Source: Vreelandella alkaliphila (GTDB taxonomy: Bacteria > Pseudomonadota > Gammaproteobacteria > Pseudomonadales > Halomonadaceae). From it: 64,000 nucleotides of DNA. Below are positions 1 through 8,353 of the stretch, piece after piece. Position 1 is the stretch's first letter, and each line of letters opens with the position of its first letter. The notes under the pieces are model-generated. The model was not told the origin of the DNA. It worked only from the letters and a program-made list of their open reading frames with translations, and made no database searches. The position numbers were made by a program, and so were the translations under genes. The stretch covers positions 124,001-188,000 of the forward strand of contig NZ_JABASV010000009.1 in assembly GCF_016107625.1 (NCBI RefSeq). Direction: 5' to 3'.

Positions 1-147
1 TGTTTATGGTTGGGTGCGCAGTTGTTTGGCTGGACAGGCTTAGCCGCTGGTGCGGCATTGGGTAACGTGTTGGCAGGTATGGTTGCTTGGATAGTGCTCA
101 AGCGCATTTTATCCCGCCCGCATCGGCAGGCGGGATTCAGCAAGTAA
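1..147 (+). CDS. C-terminal end of a probable MATE-family multidrug exporter (partial)
   Basis: The frame is open from the first base and ends at TAA 145-147, giving 48 residues. The visible part is one long hydrophobic segment rich in Gly/Ala (GWTGLAAGAALGNVLAG) followed by a short basic tail (LKRILSRPHRQ). That is typical of the last helix and cytoplasmic tail of NorM/DinF-type Na+/H+-coupled exporters. The family call is an inference from this helix alone; another polytopic transporter is possible. The gene converges on the permease gene ending at 154, and no clear terminator lies between them. Confidence 0.45.
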   Translation, partial: CLWLGAQLFGWTGLAAGAALGNVLAGMVAWIVLKRILSRPHRQAGFSK

Positions 148-153
148 TGCAGT

Positions 154-1638
154 TTAGTGCTTCTTGGGGGCTTCCTGGAACGAGAAGTACATAAACAGTA
201 ATGCCATGCCCAAGTAACCCATGACAAATTCAGGCGCCGCGTTGAAGGCCAGTTTTGGGGCGTGCATCAGTCCTACAAATGAGAAGCCTGCCGCAATGGC
301 GGCGAATGCGGCTGCACGCCGGAACTGATGATCGATCACCGATACTGTCATGGCCCCTAGGAAGATGGCCATAAACATCGCACCTTGTCCCATGACAACA
401 ATGGCACTGGAAATATCGCTGACGACGTCACCAGCACCCCGGTTGAAGCGTGTCATTACGTAGTTGGCAAAGTAGGGCAGCATCGCCAGCGCAATGGCCG
501 GATAATAGCGGGTATCGTTCGCTTGAAATGCAGTGGCTATCATCGACATGCCGACAAATACCAAGATAGGGGCCACTACTGAGACCGGAATAATGGCCGC
601 TAAGGCAGCGATCAGACCAAACATGGTGGCGAGGGCATAAACGGCACCGTTTAAAATGCTGTAGCCTCGTCCTGCCCCCATCCACTTCGCGCCCACCGTT
701 GCGATATAAACAGTTGTCGGGAATACGCCGCCAAATAGAGCGCCGATCATCGTGCCTGCTCCATCCACTGCCTGGCACTCGCGCACATCGTATTTATCGC
801 CAGCCGCTTCCATCGCTTCAACGTTATTCATGGTTTCAATAGCGTTATAGAGGGTGATGGGGAGCACGACGGTAAGTACGGCCAGCATGCCGGTAAACAG
901 CAAGCCTAGCCCTTCATACCATGCCAAATTAGGCAGTAGGGGGTAGAACCCTAAATGTGTAAAAGCATCGCTAAAGCGTTCACTGCCCGCATCGCCAATC
1001 AAATATGCCATCGCAGTACCGACCACAATGGCAAACAGCGATGTCGGTAGCTTAAATGGCATGCTGACGCGGGCCACAAGACCAACAATGATAATGCCGA
1101 GCACCAGAAGTCCAATGATAGGCATTTCCAGGGTTTTAAATAGCATCTCACCGGCAATAAAGGTGAGTGCGACGCCAGCAACAGCGCCCAACATGGCCGC
1201 CCGTGGGAGGTGATACTGCACCCAGCGGCCAATAATGCTAATCAAGGCTTCTATTGCGCCGCTAATAAAGCAGGCGGCCACGGCAACTTTCCAGGCTAAT
1301 TCCGCGTCACCGGTTAACTGCTTGGCGGGGAGCAATACGCCGAATAGAAACACAAACATGACCGGTGTGGAGATGCCGTAGGAGAGCGCGGTGACATCGC
1401 TGCGGTTTTCTTTGCGTGCGAGCCTAGCGGCACTCCATGCGTAATAAAAATTGCCTGCCATGACTGCCACTGCGGCACCAGGTAACACCTGACCATACAC
1501 AATGGATGTGGGGAACCCCATGCCCAGCATGGTAATTGCGATAATGACAAAGTTGGCAATATTGTTTTGAAACAGCGCGAAGAACGCGTCGGTATCTTCT
1601 TTTTTGTACCACGGATAGTGAGTGCCGACAGCCGCCAT
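154..1638 (-). CDS. NCS2-type (xanthine/uracil-like) permease
   Basis: This 494-residue polytopic inner-membrane protein has about a dozen hydrophobic segments. It resembles the xanthine/uracil/vitamin C permease superfamily: a short polar N-terminus, a first helix ending in GMGFPTS, and a conserved central stretch (NNVEAMEAAGDKYDV, then GALFGGVFPTTVYIA) like the NCS2 motif between the core helices. The substrate is not readable from sequence; a purine, pyrimidine or related compound is likely. The ATG at 1638 is preceded by a purine-rich AGAGG. It is transcribed alone. A TTGAC-N6-GTCAA palindrome 59-74 bp upstream may be its operator, and a similar site precedes the AzgA-type permease at 20211. 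Confidence 0.75.
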   Translation of the reverse strand: MAAVGTHYPWYKKEDTDAFFALFQNNIANFVIIAITMLGMGFPTSIVYGQVLPGAAVAVMAGNFYYAWSAARLARKENRSDVTALSYGISTPVMFVFLFGVLLPAKQLTGDAELAWKVAVAACFISGAIEALISIIGRWVQYHLPRAAMLGAVAGVALTFIAGEMLFKTLEMPIIGLLVLGIIIVGLVARVSMPFKLPTSLFAIVVGTAMAYLIGDAGSERFSDAFTHLGFYPLLPNLAWYEGLGLLFTGMLAVLTVVLPITLYNAIETMNNVEAMEAAGDKYDVRECQAVDGAGTMIGALFGGVFPTTVYIATVGAKWMGAGRGYSILNGAVYALATMFGLIAALAAIIPVSVVAPILVFVGMSMIATAFQANDTRYYPAIALAMLPYFANYVMTRFNRGAGDVVSDISSAIVVMGQGAMFMAIFLGAMTVSVIDHQFRRAAAFAAIAAGFSFVGLMHAPKLAFNAAPEFVMGYLGMALLFMYFSFQEAPKKH

Positions 1639-1696
1639 GATAGGCCTCTTAGTTATGGTGTGTTGTATACAAGGCTATGCTGAGTGTGCCGAAGAT

Positions 1697-1712
1697 TTGA
1701 CTGATCGGTCAA
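1697..1712. promoter_or_regulatory. RutR/TetR-like palindromic operator candidate
   Basis: The sequence TTGACTGATCGGTCAA is an inverted repeat with TTGAC/GTCAA arms and one mismatch inside. It lies 59 bp upstream of the permease ATG. E. coli RutR is known to bind TTGACCA-N2-TGGTCAA, and other TetR-family regulators use similar sites. A second copy (TTGACCGATCGGTTAG) lies at 20032-20047 before another purine-type permease. Function as an operator is inferred. Confidence 0.45.
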
Positions 1713-1822
1713 GCATTGCGTTGTAGCGGACGCCGCACGGGCGCCCCAGGCTCTGGCGGCAAGCGGGCAATTGTACATAACAATCGCTTGCCTGTTCAGT
1801 GGCTTATCTTCAATTCATCTAC

Positions 1823-1854
1823 AAAAACGCCCAGGCAATTTGCCTGGGCGTTTT
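1823..1854 (-). terminator. Rho-independent terminator of the aromatic aminotransferase gene
   Basis: A perfect 14-bp stem (AAAACGCCCAGGCA with its complement at 1841-1854) has a 3-nt loop. On the minus strand it is followed by five U. It lies 35 bp past the stop codon at 1889. Confidence 0.85.
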
Positions 1855-1888
1855 AGCTGTTGACACTAAGGTTAACAACTCACTGGCG

Positions 1889-3079
1889 TTATTCGTTAAC
1901 GGCAGCGATGGCTTTAGCGAGGTAAGGTAAATTCTCGTGTGAGAATCCTGCAACGTTGGCACGGCCAGAGCGCACCATGTAAATACCGAATTCGTCACGC
2001 AGGCGGTCTACTTGCTCGGGGGTTAAACCGGTGTAAGAGAACATGCCACGCTGTTCTGCAACGCATGCATACTTTTCATCAAGGCCGTAAGGCTTAAGGG
2101 CTTCAACGAAGTCGCGACGCAGCGTATTGATGCGATCACGCATTTCGGTCAGCTCTTCACGCCACATTGCAGACAGCTCAGCGTCGTGGAGAATTTCGCT
2201 AACAATCGCGCCGCCGTGGGCTGGAGGGTTAGAGTAGTTCTCACGGGCCACAATGGCAGCCTGAGAGCGAACGTTCTCCATCTGCTCGGCGTCTTTTGCA
2301 ATCAGGATCAAGCAGCCAGTGCGTTCGCAGTAAATGCCAAAGTTCTTTGAGCAGGAACTGGTGATGATAACTTCATCAAGGTTTTCAGCCAGCAGACGAA
2401 CACCATAGGCATCTTCGTCCAGGCCTTCCCCGAAACCTTGGTAAGCAAAGTCAACCAATGGCAGTAGTTTGCGCTCGCTCAGTACCGCCATTACTTCTTG
2501 CCACTGATCTTTGGACAGGTCAAAGCCGGTCGGGTTGTGGCAGCAAGCGTGAAGTACCACAACGTCGCCTTCAGGAATCTTTTTCAGTGCTGCTAACATA
2601 CCATCGAAATCAAGGCGGTTGTCAGCATCAACGTAGGGGTACTTGTGAAGTTCGATACCTGCAGCGGTGAAAATGCCGTGATGGTTTGGCCAAGTAGGAT
2701 CGCTGACCCAGATTCCTTTTCCAGGAAGCTGGTGAGCAATAAAGTCAGCGGCTAAGCGTAGTGCACCTGTTCCACCAGGAGACTGGGTAGCGCTCGCGCG
2801 GTTGGCTTTCAATACGGAAGAATCTGTACCTAATACCATAGGCAGCACAGCATCACCGTAAGCAGGGGCACCGTGAGAGCCAATATAGGTCTTGGTGGTT
2901 TCATTCTTGAGCAGGCGAGCTTCTGCTTCCTTGACAGCGCGCATGACCGGCGTATTGCCTTGTGCATCGCGATATACGCCAACCCCTAAATCGACTTTCT
3001 GGGGATTGGTGTCTTTTTTGAAAGCTTCGATCAGCCCGAGAATGGCATCTCCTGGGACTCGCTCAATTTGCTCAAACAT
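1889..3079 (-). CDS. phhC: Aromatic amino acid aminotransferase (PLP, AspC/TyrB family)
   Basis: This 396-residue fold-type I aminotransferase transfers the amino group of aromatic amino acids (and usually aspartate) to 2-oxoglutarate in the cytosol. Visible motifs are HACCHNPTG (residues 178-185) around the PLP pocket, D210/Y213 in VDFAYQGFG, and the Schiff-base lysine in SSCSKNFGIYCERTG (K245). Length equals that of AspC/TyrB. It starts one base after the phhB stop, so the two are surely cotranscribed. In Pseudomonas, phhA-phhB-phhC degrade phenylalanine and tyrosine, and that context favours the aromatic call over plain aspartate aminotransferase. A strong terminator follows. The phhC/tyrB/aspC distinction is not certain from sequence. 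Confidence 0.88.
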   Translation of the reverse strand: MFEQIERVPGDAILGLIEAFKKDTNPQKVDLGVGVYRDAQGNTPVMRAVKEAEARLLKNETTKTYIGSHGAPAYGDAVLPMVLGTDSSVLKANRASATQSPGGTGALRLAADFIAHQLPGKGIWVSDPTWPNHHGIFTAAGIELHKYPYVDADNRLDFDGMLAALKKIPEGDVVVLHACCHNPTGFDLSKDQWQEVMAVLSERKLLPLVDFAYQGFGEGLDEDAYGVRLLAENLDEVIITSSCSKNFGIYCERTGCLILIAKDAEQMENVRSQAAIVARENYSNPPAHGGAIVSEILHDAELSAMWREELTEMRDRINTLRRDFVEALKPYGLDEKYACVAEQRGMFSYTGLTPEQVDRLRDEFGIYMVRSGRANVAGFSHENLPYLAKAIAAVNE

Positions 3080-3418
3080 TTATTCGGCTACCTCGTCGGT
3101 TCTGGCGGCAAGAATGAAATCATTAAGATGCAGGCCCTTTATTGCATGAGACCACCATGTCACGGTGGTTTTACCCCACTCAGTAACAATGACAGGATGG
3201 TGCCCAGCCTGCTCTGCTATATCGCCAACGCGCTGGGTGAATGCCAGGGCATCGGCAAAGTTGCGAAACGTAAACTGTCTCGTCAGCTTCATGATGCCAT
3301 CGTGGTCAACAATCTGCCACTCTGAAAGTGCTTCTAGATGGGGTTGGCATGCGCTATAAGTGAGCGGTATGGCGTTGCTACTGCAAGGTTCACAGGTTTT
3401 CTGAGCAAGCGTTGTCAT
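3080..3418 (-). CDS. phhB: Pterin-4-alpha-carbinolamine dehydratase
   Basis: This 112-residue protein of the PCD/DCoH family recycles the 4a-hydroxy-tetrahydropterin made by aromatic amino acid hydroxylases. Family features seen are the HHP motif (AGHHPVIVTEWGKTTVTWW) and the closing HAIKGLHLNDFILA. The start is the ATG at 3418, chosen because a perfect AGGAGG (3425-3430) sits 6 nt upstream. A longer frame reaches 3478 but would overlap the end of the upstream diguanylate cyclase gene. It abuts phhC. Unusually, no phenylalanine hydroxylase gene (phhA) precedes it; the next gene upstream is a GGDEF protein. Its partner hydroxylase must be elsewhere or absent. Confidence 0.9.
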   Translation of the reverse strand: MTTLAQKTCEPCSSNAIPLTYSACQPHLEALSEWQIVDHDGIMKLTRQFTFRNFADALAFTQRVGDIAEQAGHHPVIVTEWGKTTVTWWSHAIKGLHLNDFILAARTDEVAE

Positions 3419-3446
3419 GTGTTGCCTCCTTTTAAAATTGCTCTTA

Positions 3447-4346
3447 TTAGGGTAGAAGGCATACACAGTCGCGACCAACCTCTTTCGCGCTGTATAGAGC
3501 TTGATCAGCGCGCTCTATTAAGTTGGCTAAAGGCTCACCGCACCGATACTCCGCTACACCAATGCTCACGGTTACTTGGCCGGCACCGATTCCAAAATCG
3601 TAGCTTGCGATGGCATGTCGGAGACGGTCAGCGAGTTTATGGCATTGTTGCAGCGGTGTAAGCGGCAACACGACCATAAACTCTTCACCTCCAAGTCTTG
3701 CCACCATATCTTCGCAGCGCAGGAGTTGCTGAGTTTGCACGGCAAGTTGTTCAAGTACGCTATCGCCCTGCAAGTGTCCCCAACGATCATTGAGCTGTTT
3801 AAAATAATCTATATCTACCATCATGATAGATAAAGGCGTCCCATGCCGCGTGCTTAATGAGGCTAGGTGCGTTAAGTGCACCATGAGTTTGCGACGGTTA
3901 GGCAATCCCGTTAAAGGGTCGGTGTCGCAGAGTTTTCTTAGTCGCTGCTCTTCAGCGACTTGATCAGTAATATCCATCATGATGCCGCTCCAGCGAACAC
4001 CATTGGATGCCGGGGAAGGGTTAGCACTTACCGCAATCCAGTGCGGTTTTCCTTTAGGGAAGGGGAGGCGGAAGCGAGTTGTGAGCGGTAGCATCCAGCG
4101 TGCAGATCGCTCAATAGACGACATGATTTTGGGGTGATCGTGACCGGTTAGGTGTTCAATAAGTTGGCCAGCGTCATGCGCTAATTGTTGTCGGTCGATG
4201 TGTGCCAGCGCCTCGCCCCCGCCTTCCAGATAGGGAAAGTGCATACGGCCGCAATGTGATCGATAGAATTGAAAAATAACCCCTGGTATCTGGGATATCA
4301 GACTATCAGTACTGTGCGGTACTGGGGCTGTATCATTCACGAGCAT
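3447..4346 (-). CDS. PAS-GGDEF diguanylate cyclase
   Basis: This 299-residue cytosolic signalling protein likely makes cyclic di-GMP from two GTP. Residues about 15-135 look like a PAS sensor domain (PGVIFQFYRS; then HWIAVSANP and GIMMDITDQ). A short linker helix leads to the GGDEF domain from DPLTGLPNRR (143-152). The active-site motif is GGEEF (219-223), so it should be catalytically competent. An RxxD inhibitory site (R210-D213) sits the canonical five residues before it, predicting product feedback inhibition. There are no membrane segments. It ends 28 bp before phhB, so cotranscription with phhBC is possible, though a functional link is not evident. Confidence 0.88.
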   Translation of the reverse strand: MLVNDTAPVPHSTDSLISQIPGVIFQFYRSHCGRMHFPYLEGGGEALAHIDRQQLAHDAGQLIEHLTGHDHPKIMSSIERSARWMLPLTTRFRLPFPKGKPHWIAVSANPSPASNGVRWSGIMMDITDQVAEEQRLRKLCDTDPLTGLPNRRKLMVHLTHLASLSTRHGTPLSIMMVDIDYFKQLNDRWGHLQGDSVLEQLAVQTQQLLRCEDMVARLGGEEFMVVLPLTPLQQCHKLADRLRHAIASYDFGIGAGQVTVSIGVAEYRCGEPLANLIERADQALYSAKEVGRDCVCLLP

Positions 4347-4588
4347 GCGTGAAGCTCCAAAGCATATGCCAAATAAAAGTTAATCGTAAAGGTTAGCCCT
4401 AAAAACGTAACTAATATGTAAGCCATTACTGACAACGCTTGCTTTTTTTAAAATCAATTGATCTATATATATTCTATAAAAGAATTTTAGTGTGACGTTA
4501 AGTGTCTTCCATAGAAACTTTGGCGCGACACGGGAAGGCCTATTGCATTTTAATAGATTGGATCATTTTTTATTGTCGGGGTGTTTCT

Positions 4589-5428
4589 TTGAGAGAAGTA
4601 AAGGCAGCCACTATAAAGACAGGCCATTCGGTTAGCGCTCAAAAAGTTGGCGGTGGTTTGGTAAGTTTGGTAGGTGCTGGCCCAGGGGATCCAGAGCTAT
4701 TGACGTTGAAAGCGTATAAGCGGCTTCAGGTAGCAGAAGTGGTGCTCTACGACCGCCTCGTTAGCGATGAAGTGCTAGCCCTGATTGGGCCTAAGGCTGA
4801 GCGATTTTACGTTGGCAAGGCGAAGGCGTTGCACAGCGTCCCTCAAAATGAAATTAACCAAACATTGGTGGCTTGGGCCAGGCAAGGTAAGCAAGTTGTG
4901 CGTCTCAAGGGGGGAGATCCCTTCATTTTTGGCCGAGGTGGAGAAGAATTAGAAACGCTCATGGCTGAAAATGTGGCGGTAGAAGTCATCCCGGGTATTA
5001 CCGCGGCATCCGGTTGTGCAGCTTATGCGGGCATTCCTCTGACACACCGAGATCATGCGCAGTCGGTTCGCTTAGTCACGGGCCACTTGCAACATGGAGA
5101 GAGCACGCTTGATTGGCAAGCGTTAGCTAGCCCTGGACAAACCTTGGTATTTTATATGGGGCTGAGTAACTTAGAGGCCATTTGCCAGGCTTTGATGGAC
5201 CATGGTCTCGCACCCAGTACCCCTTTGGCGCTGATTGAACAGGGCACAACACAGCACCAATGTACGCATATTGGTTCTTTGCAACAGCTGCCTGAGGCAT
5301 TTCACCAAGGTGAGATTACACCGCCTACATTATTGATTATTGGCAGTGTTGTGTCATTACATGCCACGCTTTCTTGGTTTGAGGTTGCCGCTGCCGATGC
5401 GATAGGCTTTAAGGAAAGTAAACACTAG
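4589..5428 (+). CDS. cobA: Uroporphyrinogen-III C-methyltransferase (SUMT)
   Basis: This enzyme methylates uroporphyrinogen III at C2 and C7 using SAM to give precorrin-2, the entry to siroheme and cobalamin. Motifs seen are [16 protein letters not shown] (SAM-binding loop), [38 protein letters not shown] and LVFYMGL. There is no fused CysG dehydrogenase domain, so it is the CobA/NirE type. The start is uncertain. The frame opens at GTG 4502, but the extra 29 residues are Cys/Trp-rich and unlike the family. TTG 4589, with GGGG about 8 nt upstream, gives a normal N-terminus of about 25 residues before the SAM motif. Upstream DNA (4440-4500) is very AT-rich, consistent with its own promoter. 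Confidence 0.85.
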   Translation: MREVKAATIKTGHSVSAQKVGGGLVSLVGAGPGDPELLTLKAYKRLQVAEVVLYDRLVSDEVLALIGPKAERFYVGKAKALHSVPQNEINQTLVAWARQGKQVVRLKGGDPFIFGRGGEELETLMAENVAVEVIPGITAASGCAAYAGIPLTHRDHAQSVRLVTGHLQHGESTLDWQALASPGQTLVFYMGLSNLEAICQALMDHGLAPSTPLALIEQGTTQHQCTHIGSLQQLPEAFHQGEITPPTLLIIGSVVSLHATLSWFEVAAADAIGFKESKH

Positions 5429-5587
5429 GCTAACCAACAAACGGGTAACCGTATGGGCCGTTAGTCATATACGTTGATCGCTGGCTAGATGTTGCTAGAT
5501 GTGTATGCTAGTAAAAGAATGTCAGGTGCTAAATGTCTATCAACGCTGCTGATATCGGTAGCCTAAAAAAGAAGAGAGGGACGCAGT

Positions 5588-6712
5588 ATGCCAGAAGCAA
5601 ACCACTCGGATAATCAAGCGTCAGCGAGTAAGCCAGGCATGAAAACGCTTTTTAAAGACAACCGTGTCAAAGGCATTGCTGGTATTGCCGCCATTGCTGT
5701 TATTTGGGCAATTATGGCGCAATCGAACTCGGGCACACGGCAAGAGCGTGTCGAAACGTTAGAAGGCCAGTTAGCCAGCATCGAGCAAGATAATAACCAG
5801 CTTAGCCAGCGGATTGCAGAAGTTGAGCAAGCTGAGACCGATTTAAGTGCAATGCGTGAGGAAATGGCAGCGCTGGAAGAGCAGCAGGCTCAGGCACAAA
5901 GCGATCTAGAGTCCGCTCAGCGTGATACAAGTGCGGTGCAATCGCGTCTTGAAGAGCTAGAAGCTGAGCGTGATGCACTTCAGCAAGAAGTCGATACGTT
6001 AAGTGAGCAAGTAGAAAGCGCTGAAGCCGACTTGCAAGCACTCAAAGAAGAACGTGATCAAGTGGTAAGCGCGCGTGACGAAGCTGAGTCTGCTCGTCAG
6101 GAAGCTGAAGAAGCTCGTCAAAGTGCCGAAGAGGCCCGCCAAGAAGCGGAGTCGGCACGTCAGCAAGCTGAACAAGAGCGTCAGGAGGCCGTTGACGAGC
6201 TTAGTGCCGCTCAAGAGGAACTGTCGGGTTTAGAAACCCAGATTAGCGAAGCTAGCGAACAATTGTCCGGTACTGAGGAAGAGGTGTCAGCCGTTCAAAG
6301 CGAATTGGATAATTTGCAAAGCGAGCGTGACTCGCTCACCAGTGAGCGGGATGAGTTGCAAAGCGAGGTTGATTCGTTAACCCAACTGCGCGAAGAAGAG
6401 CAACAGAGCCTCGACCAAGTGCGCAGCGAGATGGATGATCTCATGGTCGCGCTGGATATTGGTCGTGAAGAAGTAGCCAATGTTGAAAGTGATATTGAAG
6501 CCCGTGAAGAGCAGCTTGCACGCCTGGAAACCCAGCTTAGTGATTGGCGTGACGAGCTTTCATCTTTGGAGAGTCGTTTGCATGTAAGCGATGCAGCGAA
6601 TGACGAAGTGCCTTCTCTTACTGATGAGCAGAGTGACAACGCTGATTCAAATGGTTCTGAGCAAGCTGAAGAAGCAAGTTCTGAAGAGCAGGATCAACAA
6701 AACAGTAACTGA
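5588..6712 (+). CDS. Membrane-anchored long coiled-coil protein, function unknown
   Basis: This 374-residue protein has three parts: a short polar N-terminus (1-26), one hydrophobic segment (about 28-44, a likely transmembrane anchor), and then a continuous Glu/Gln/Ala/Arg-rich coiled coil from about 51 to 325. It ends in an acidic, disordered Ser/Glu/Asn tail. Residues about 161-202 are almost perfect heptads (SARQEAE, EARQSAE, EARQEAE, SARQQAE). No enzymatic domain is visible. A purine-rich ribosome site (AAGAGAGGGA) precedes the ATG, and a terminator follows at 6751-6784, so it is a single-gene unit. It may scaffold or space something at the inner membrane, but I do not recognise a named family. 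Automatic annotation may call it SMC-like or chromosome segregation-like; the sequence does not support that. Confidence 0.8.
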   Translation: MPEANHSDNQASASKPGMKTLFKDNRVKGIAGIAAIAVIWAIMAQSNSGTRQERVETLEGQLASIEQDNNQLSQRIAEVEQAETDLSAMREEMAALEEQQAQAQSDLESAQRDTSAVQSRLEELEAERDALQQEVDTLSEQVESAEADLQALKEERDQVVSARDEAESARQEAEEARQSAEEARQEAESARQQAEQERQEAVDELSAAQEELSGLETQISEASEQLSGTEEEVSAVQSELDNLQSERDSLTSERDELQSEVDSLTQLREEEQQSLDQVRSEMDDLMVALDIGREEVANVESDIEAREEQLARLETQLSDWRDELSSLESRLHVSDAANDEVPSLTDEQSDNADSNGSEQAEEASSEEQDQQNSN

Positions 6713-6750
6713 TCTATACACTTGATCGTGCGCTGATTGCTAGCGTAATA

Positions 6751-6784
6751 AAGCGGATGTAGGTACCCCCTGCATCCGCTTTTT
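6751..6784 (+). terminator. Rho-independent terminator after the coiled-coil gene
   Basis: A 13-bp stem (AAGCGGATGTAGG pairing with CCTGCATCCGCTT, one G-U) with a 5-nt loop is followed by a T run. It lies 39 bp past the stop. Confidence 0.8.
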
Positions 6785-6816
6785 GTATGTTGGTTTAGAT
6801 TGTATGTTGGTTTAGA
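6784..6816. repeat. 16-bp direct repeat, two copies
   Basis: The 16-mer tgtatgttggtttaga occurs at 6784-6799 and again, without mismatch, at 6801-6816. It lies between the coiled-coil gene terminator and mrp. It is probably a slippage duplication; a regulatory role is not supported. Confidence 0.8.
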
Positions 6817-6883
6817 AATAGGCCGCCTAGGAGTATCATTCAAACCACGGATAGATTAGTCGCAATAGACAGGAGTGCCATTG

Positions 6884-7684
6884 ATGGACGGTGTAAAACA
6901 TATAGTAGCAGTGGCATCGGGGAAAGGTGGGGTCGGCAAATCGACCGTTACTGTGAACTTGGCACTAGCGCTTTCTGCCCAGGGGTATCGTGTTGGCGTA
7001 CTGGATGCTGATATTTACGGCCCTAGCCAAGCGCAAATGCTGGGTGTTAAAGAAGGCGTACGGCCTCAGGCGACGGAGGACAATAAGTTTCTGCCGCTAG
7101 AAGCGCACGGCCTTCAAGCGATGTCGATGGCCTTTATGGTTAACACCCGTGAGGCGATGGTCTGGCGTGGCCCGATGGTCGTTGGTGCGTTTCAGCAAAT
7201 GCTGACACAAACCCAATGGGATAATCTGGATTTCCTGCTGATTGATATGCCGCCAGGTACCGGTGATATCCAACTGACGCTGGCGCAAAAAGTGCCTGTT
7301 TCAGGCGCCGTGATTGTCACCACGCCTCAGGATATTGCGCTCCTTGATGTCCGCAAAGGCATTGAGATGTTCCGTAAGGTCAATGTGCCAGTGCTTGGCG
7401 TGGTAGAGAACATGAGTCTTTATCATTGTGAAAATTGCGGCCACGAAGCGGCTATTTTTGGTACCGGTGGCGGCGATCGCATCGCGGAAGAGTATGATAC
7501 GACAGTTCTTGGGCGGTTGCCGTTAACGCTATCTATTCGTGAGTTAGCTGACTCTGGTCGCCCCAGCGTGATTTCCGAACCCGATAGCTCAGTGAGTCGC
7601 ACGTTTGCAGATATTGCCAAACAAGTGGCGCAATCGGTAAATGCCAGCCATAGCGGCGGCCCCACTATTTCTTTTAGCGAGTGA
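6884..7684 (+). CDS. mrp: Mrp/ApbC iron-sulfur cluster carrier P-loop ATPase
   Basis: This 266-residue MinD/Mrp-family ATPase carries and transfers [4Fe-4S] clusters. The N-terminus has the deviant Walker A GKGGVGKST, then DADIYGPSQ and IDMPPGTGD (Walker B region). A CxxC (CENCGH) near residue 180 is the cluster ligand pair expected at the dimer interface. It lacks the N-terminal MIP18/DUF59 domain found in some homologues. The start is ATG 6884, because AGGAG at 6871-6875 is 8 nt upstream; an upstream in-frame GTG at 6875 overlaps that ribosome site. dcd follows 11 bp later, the same pair as in Pseudomonas. Confidence 0.92.
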   Translation: MDGVKHIVAVASGKGGVGKSTVTVNLALALSAQGYRVGVLDADIYGPSQAQMLGVKEGVRPQATEDNKFLPLEAHGLQAMSMAFMVNTREAMVWRGPMVVGAFQQMLTQTQWDNLDFLLIDMPPGTGDIQLTLAQKVPVSGAVIVTTPQDIALLDVRKGIEMFRKVNVPVLGVVENMSLYHCENCGHEAAIFGTGGGDRIAEEYDTTVLGRLPLTLSIRELADSGRPSVISEPDSSVSRTFADIAKQVAQSVNASHSGGPTISFSE

Positions 7685-7695
7685 TGACGTAACAA

Positions 7696-8262
7696 ATGAG
7701 TATTAAATCTGATAAGTGGATTCGTCGCATGGCGCAAAGCGATGCCATGATTGAACCGTTTGAAGCTGAGCAGGTGCGCTATGTGAATGATCAGCGCGTT
7801 ATTTCTTATGGCACGTCGAGCTACGGTTACGACGTTCGCTGTGCCGATGAATTTAAAGTGTTTACCAACATACATTCGGCTATTGTCGATCCCAAAGCGT
7901 TTGATGACAAAAGCTTTGTCGATGTTAAGGGGGATGTGTGTATTATTCCGCCGAATTCCTTCGCATTAGCACGCACGGTTGAGTATTTTCGTATTCCGCG
8001 CAGTGTGCTGACGATTTGCCTTGGAAAATCCACTTACGCGCGCTGTGGCATTATTGTTAACGTAACGCCGCTTGAGCCAGAGTGGGAAGGACATGTGACG
8101 CTTGAATTTTCAAATACTACCAACCTGCCAGCCAAGATTTATGCCCATGAAGGGGTAGCTCAGATGCTATTCCTTGAATCTGATGAGATGTGTGAAACAT
8201 CTTATAAAGATCGCGGTGGTAAATATATGGGGCAACGAGGCGTTACGTTACCTCGCACGTAA
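7696..8262 (+). CDS. dcd: dCTP deaminase
   Basis: This 188-residue enzyme is a homotrimer that deaminates dCTP to dUTP, the main route to dTMP in enteric and related bacteria. Family motifs seen are [33 protein letters not shown], and the catalytic block [19 protein letters not shown] with the conserved Glu. The C-terminal [19 protein letters not shown] closes the active site. Full length. It is cotranscribed with mrp and ends at a bidirectional terminator. Confidence 0.97.
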   Translation: MSIKSDKWIRRMAQSDAMIEPFEAEQVRYVNDQRVISYGTSSYGYDVRCADEFKVFTNIHSAIVDPKAFDDKSFVDVKGDVCIIPPNSFALARTVEYFRIPRSVLTICLGKSTYARCGIIVNVTPLEPEWEGHVTLEFSNTTNLPAKIYAHEGVAQMLFLESDEMCETSYKDRGGKYMGQRGVTLPRT

Positions 8263-8295
8263 ATAGTGCACGTAACAGTAGTTGTAAGCTAAACG

Positions 8296-8333
8296 AAAAA
8301 CGCCTTACGCGCTAATAGCGGTAAGGCGTTTCT
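8296..8333. terminator. Bidirectional terminator between dcd and purN
   Basis: A 10-bp perfect stem (AACGCCTTAC at 8299-8308 with GTAAGGCGTT at 8321-8330) is flanked by A and T runs on both sides. It can end the converging dcd and purN transcripts. Confidence 0.8.
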
Positions 8334-8353
8334 TATGGTCAGAGCAGTGACGT

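Noticed and set aside
4502..4588. Longer CobA N-terminus from GTG 4502
   Set aside because: The extra 29 residues are Cys/Trp/Ile-rich and unlike SUMT proteins, and no ribosome site precedes the GTG. It is not excluded, only less likely.
5802..6639. Long open frames antisense to the coiled-coil gene (minus strand)
   Set aside because: They arise from the repetitive Glu/Gln/Ala/Arg codon pattern. Their translations are Leu/Ser/Phe-rich low-complexity with no ribosome sites.
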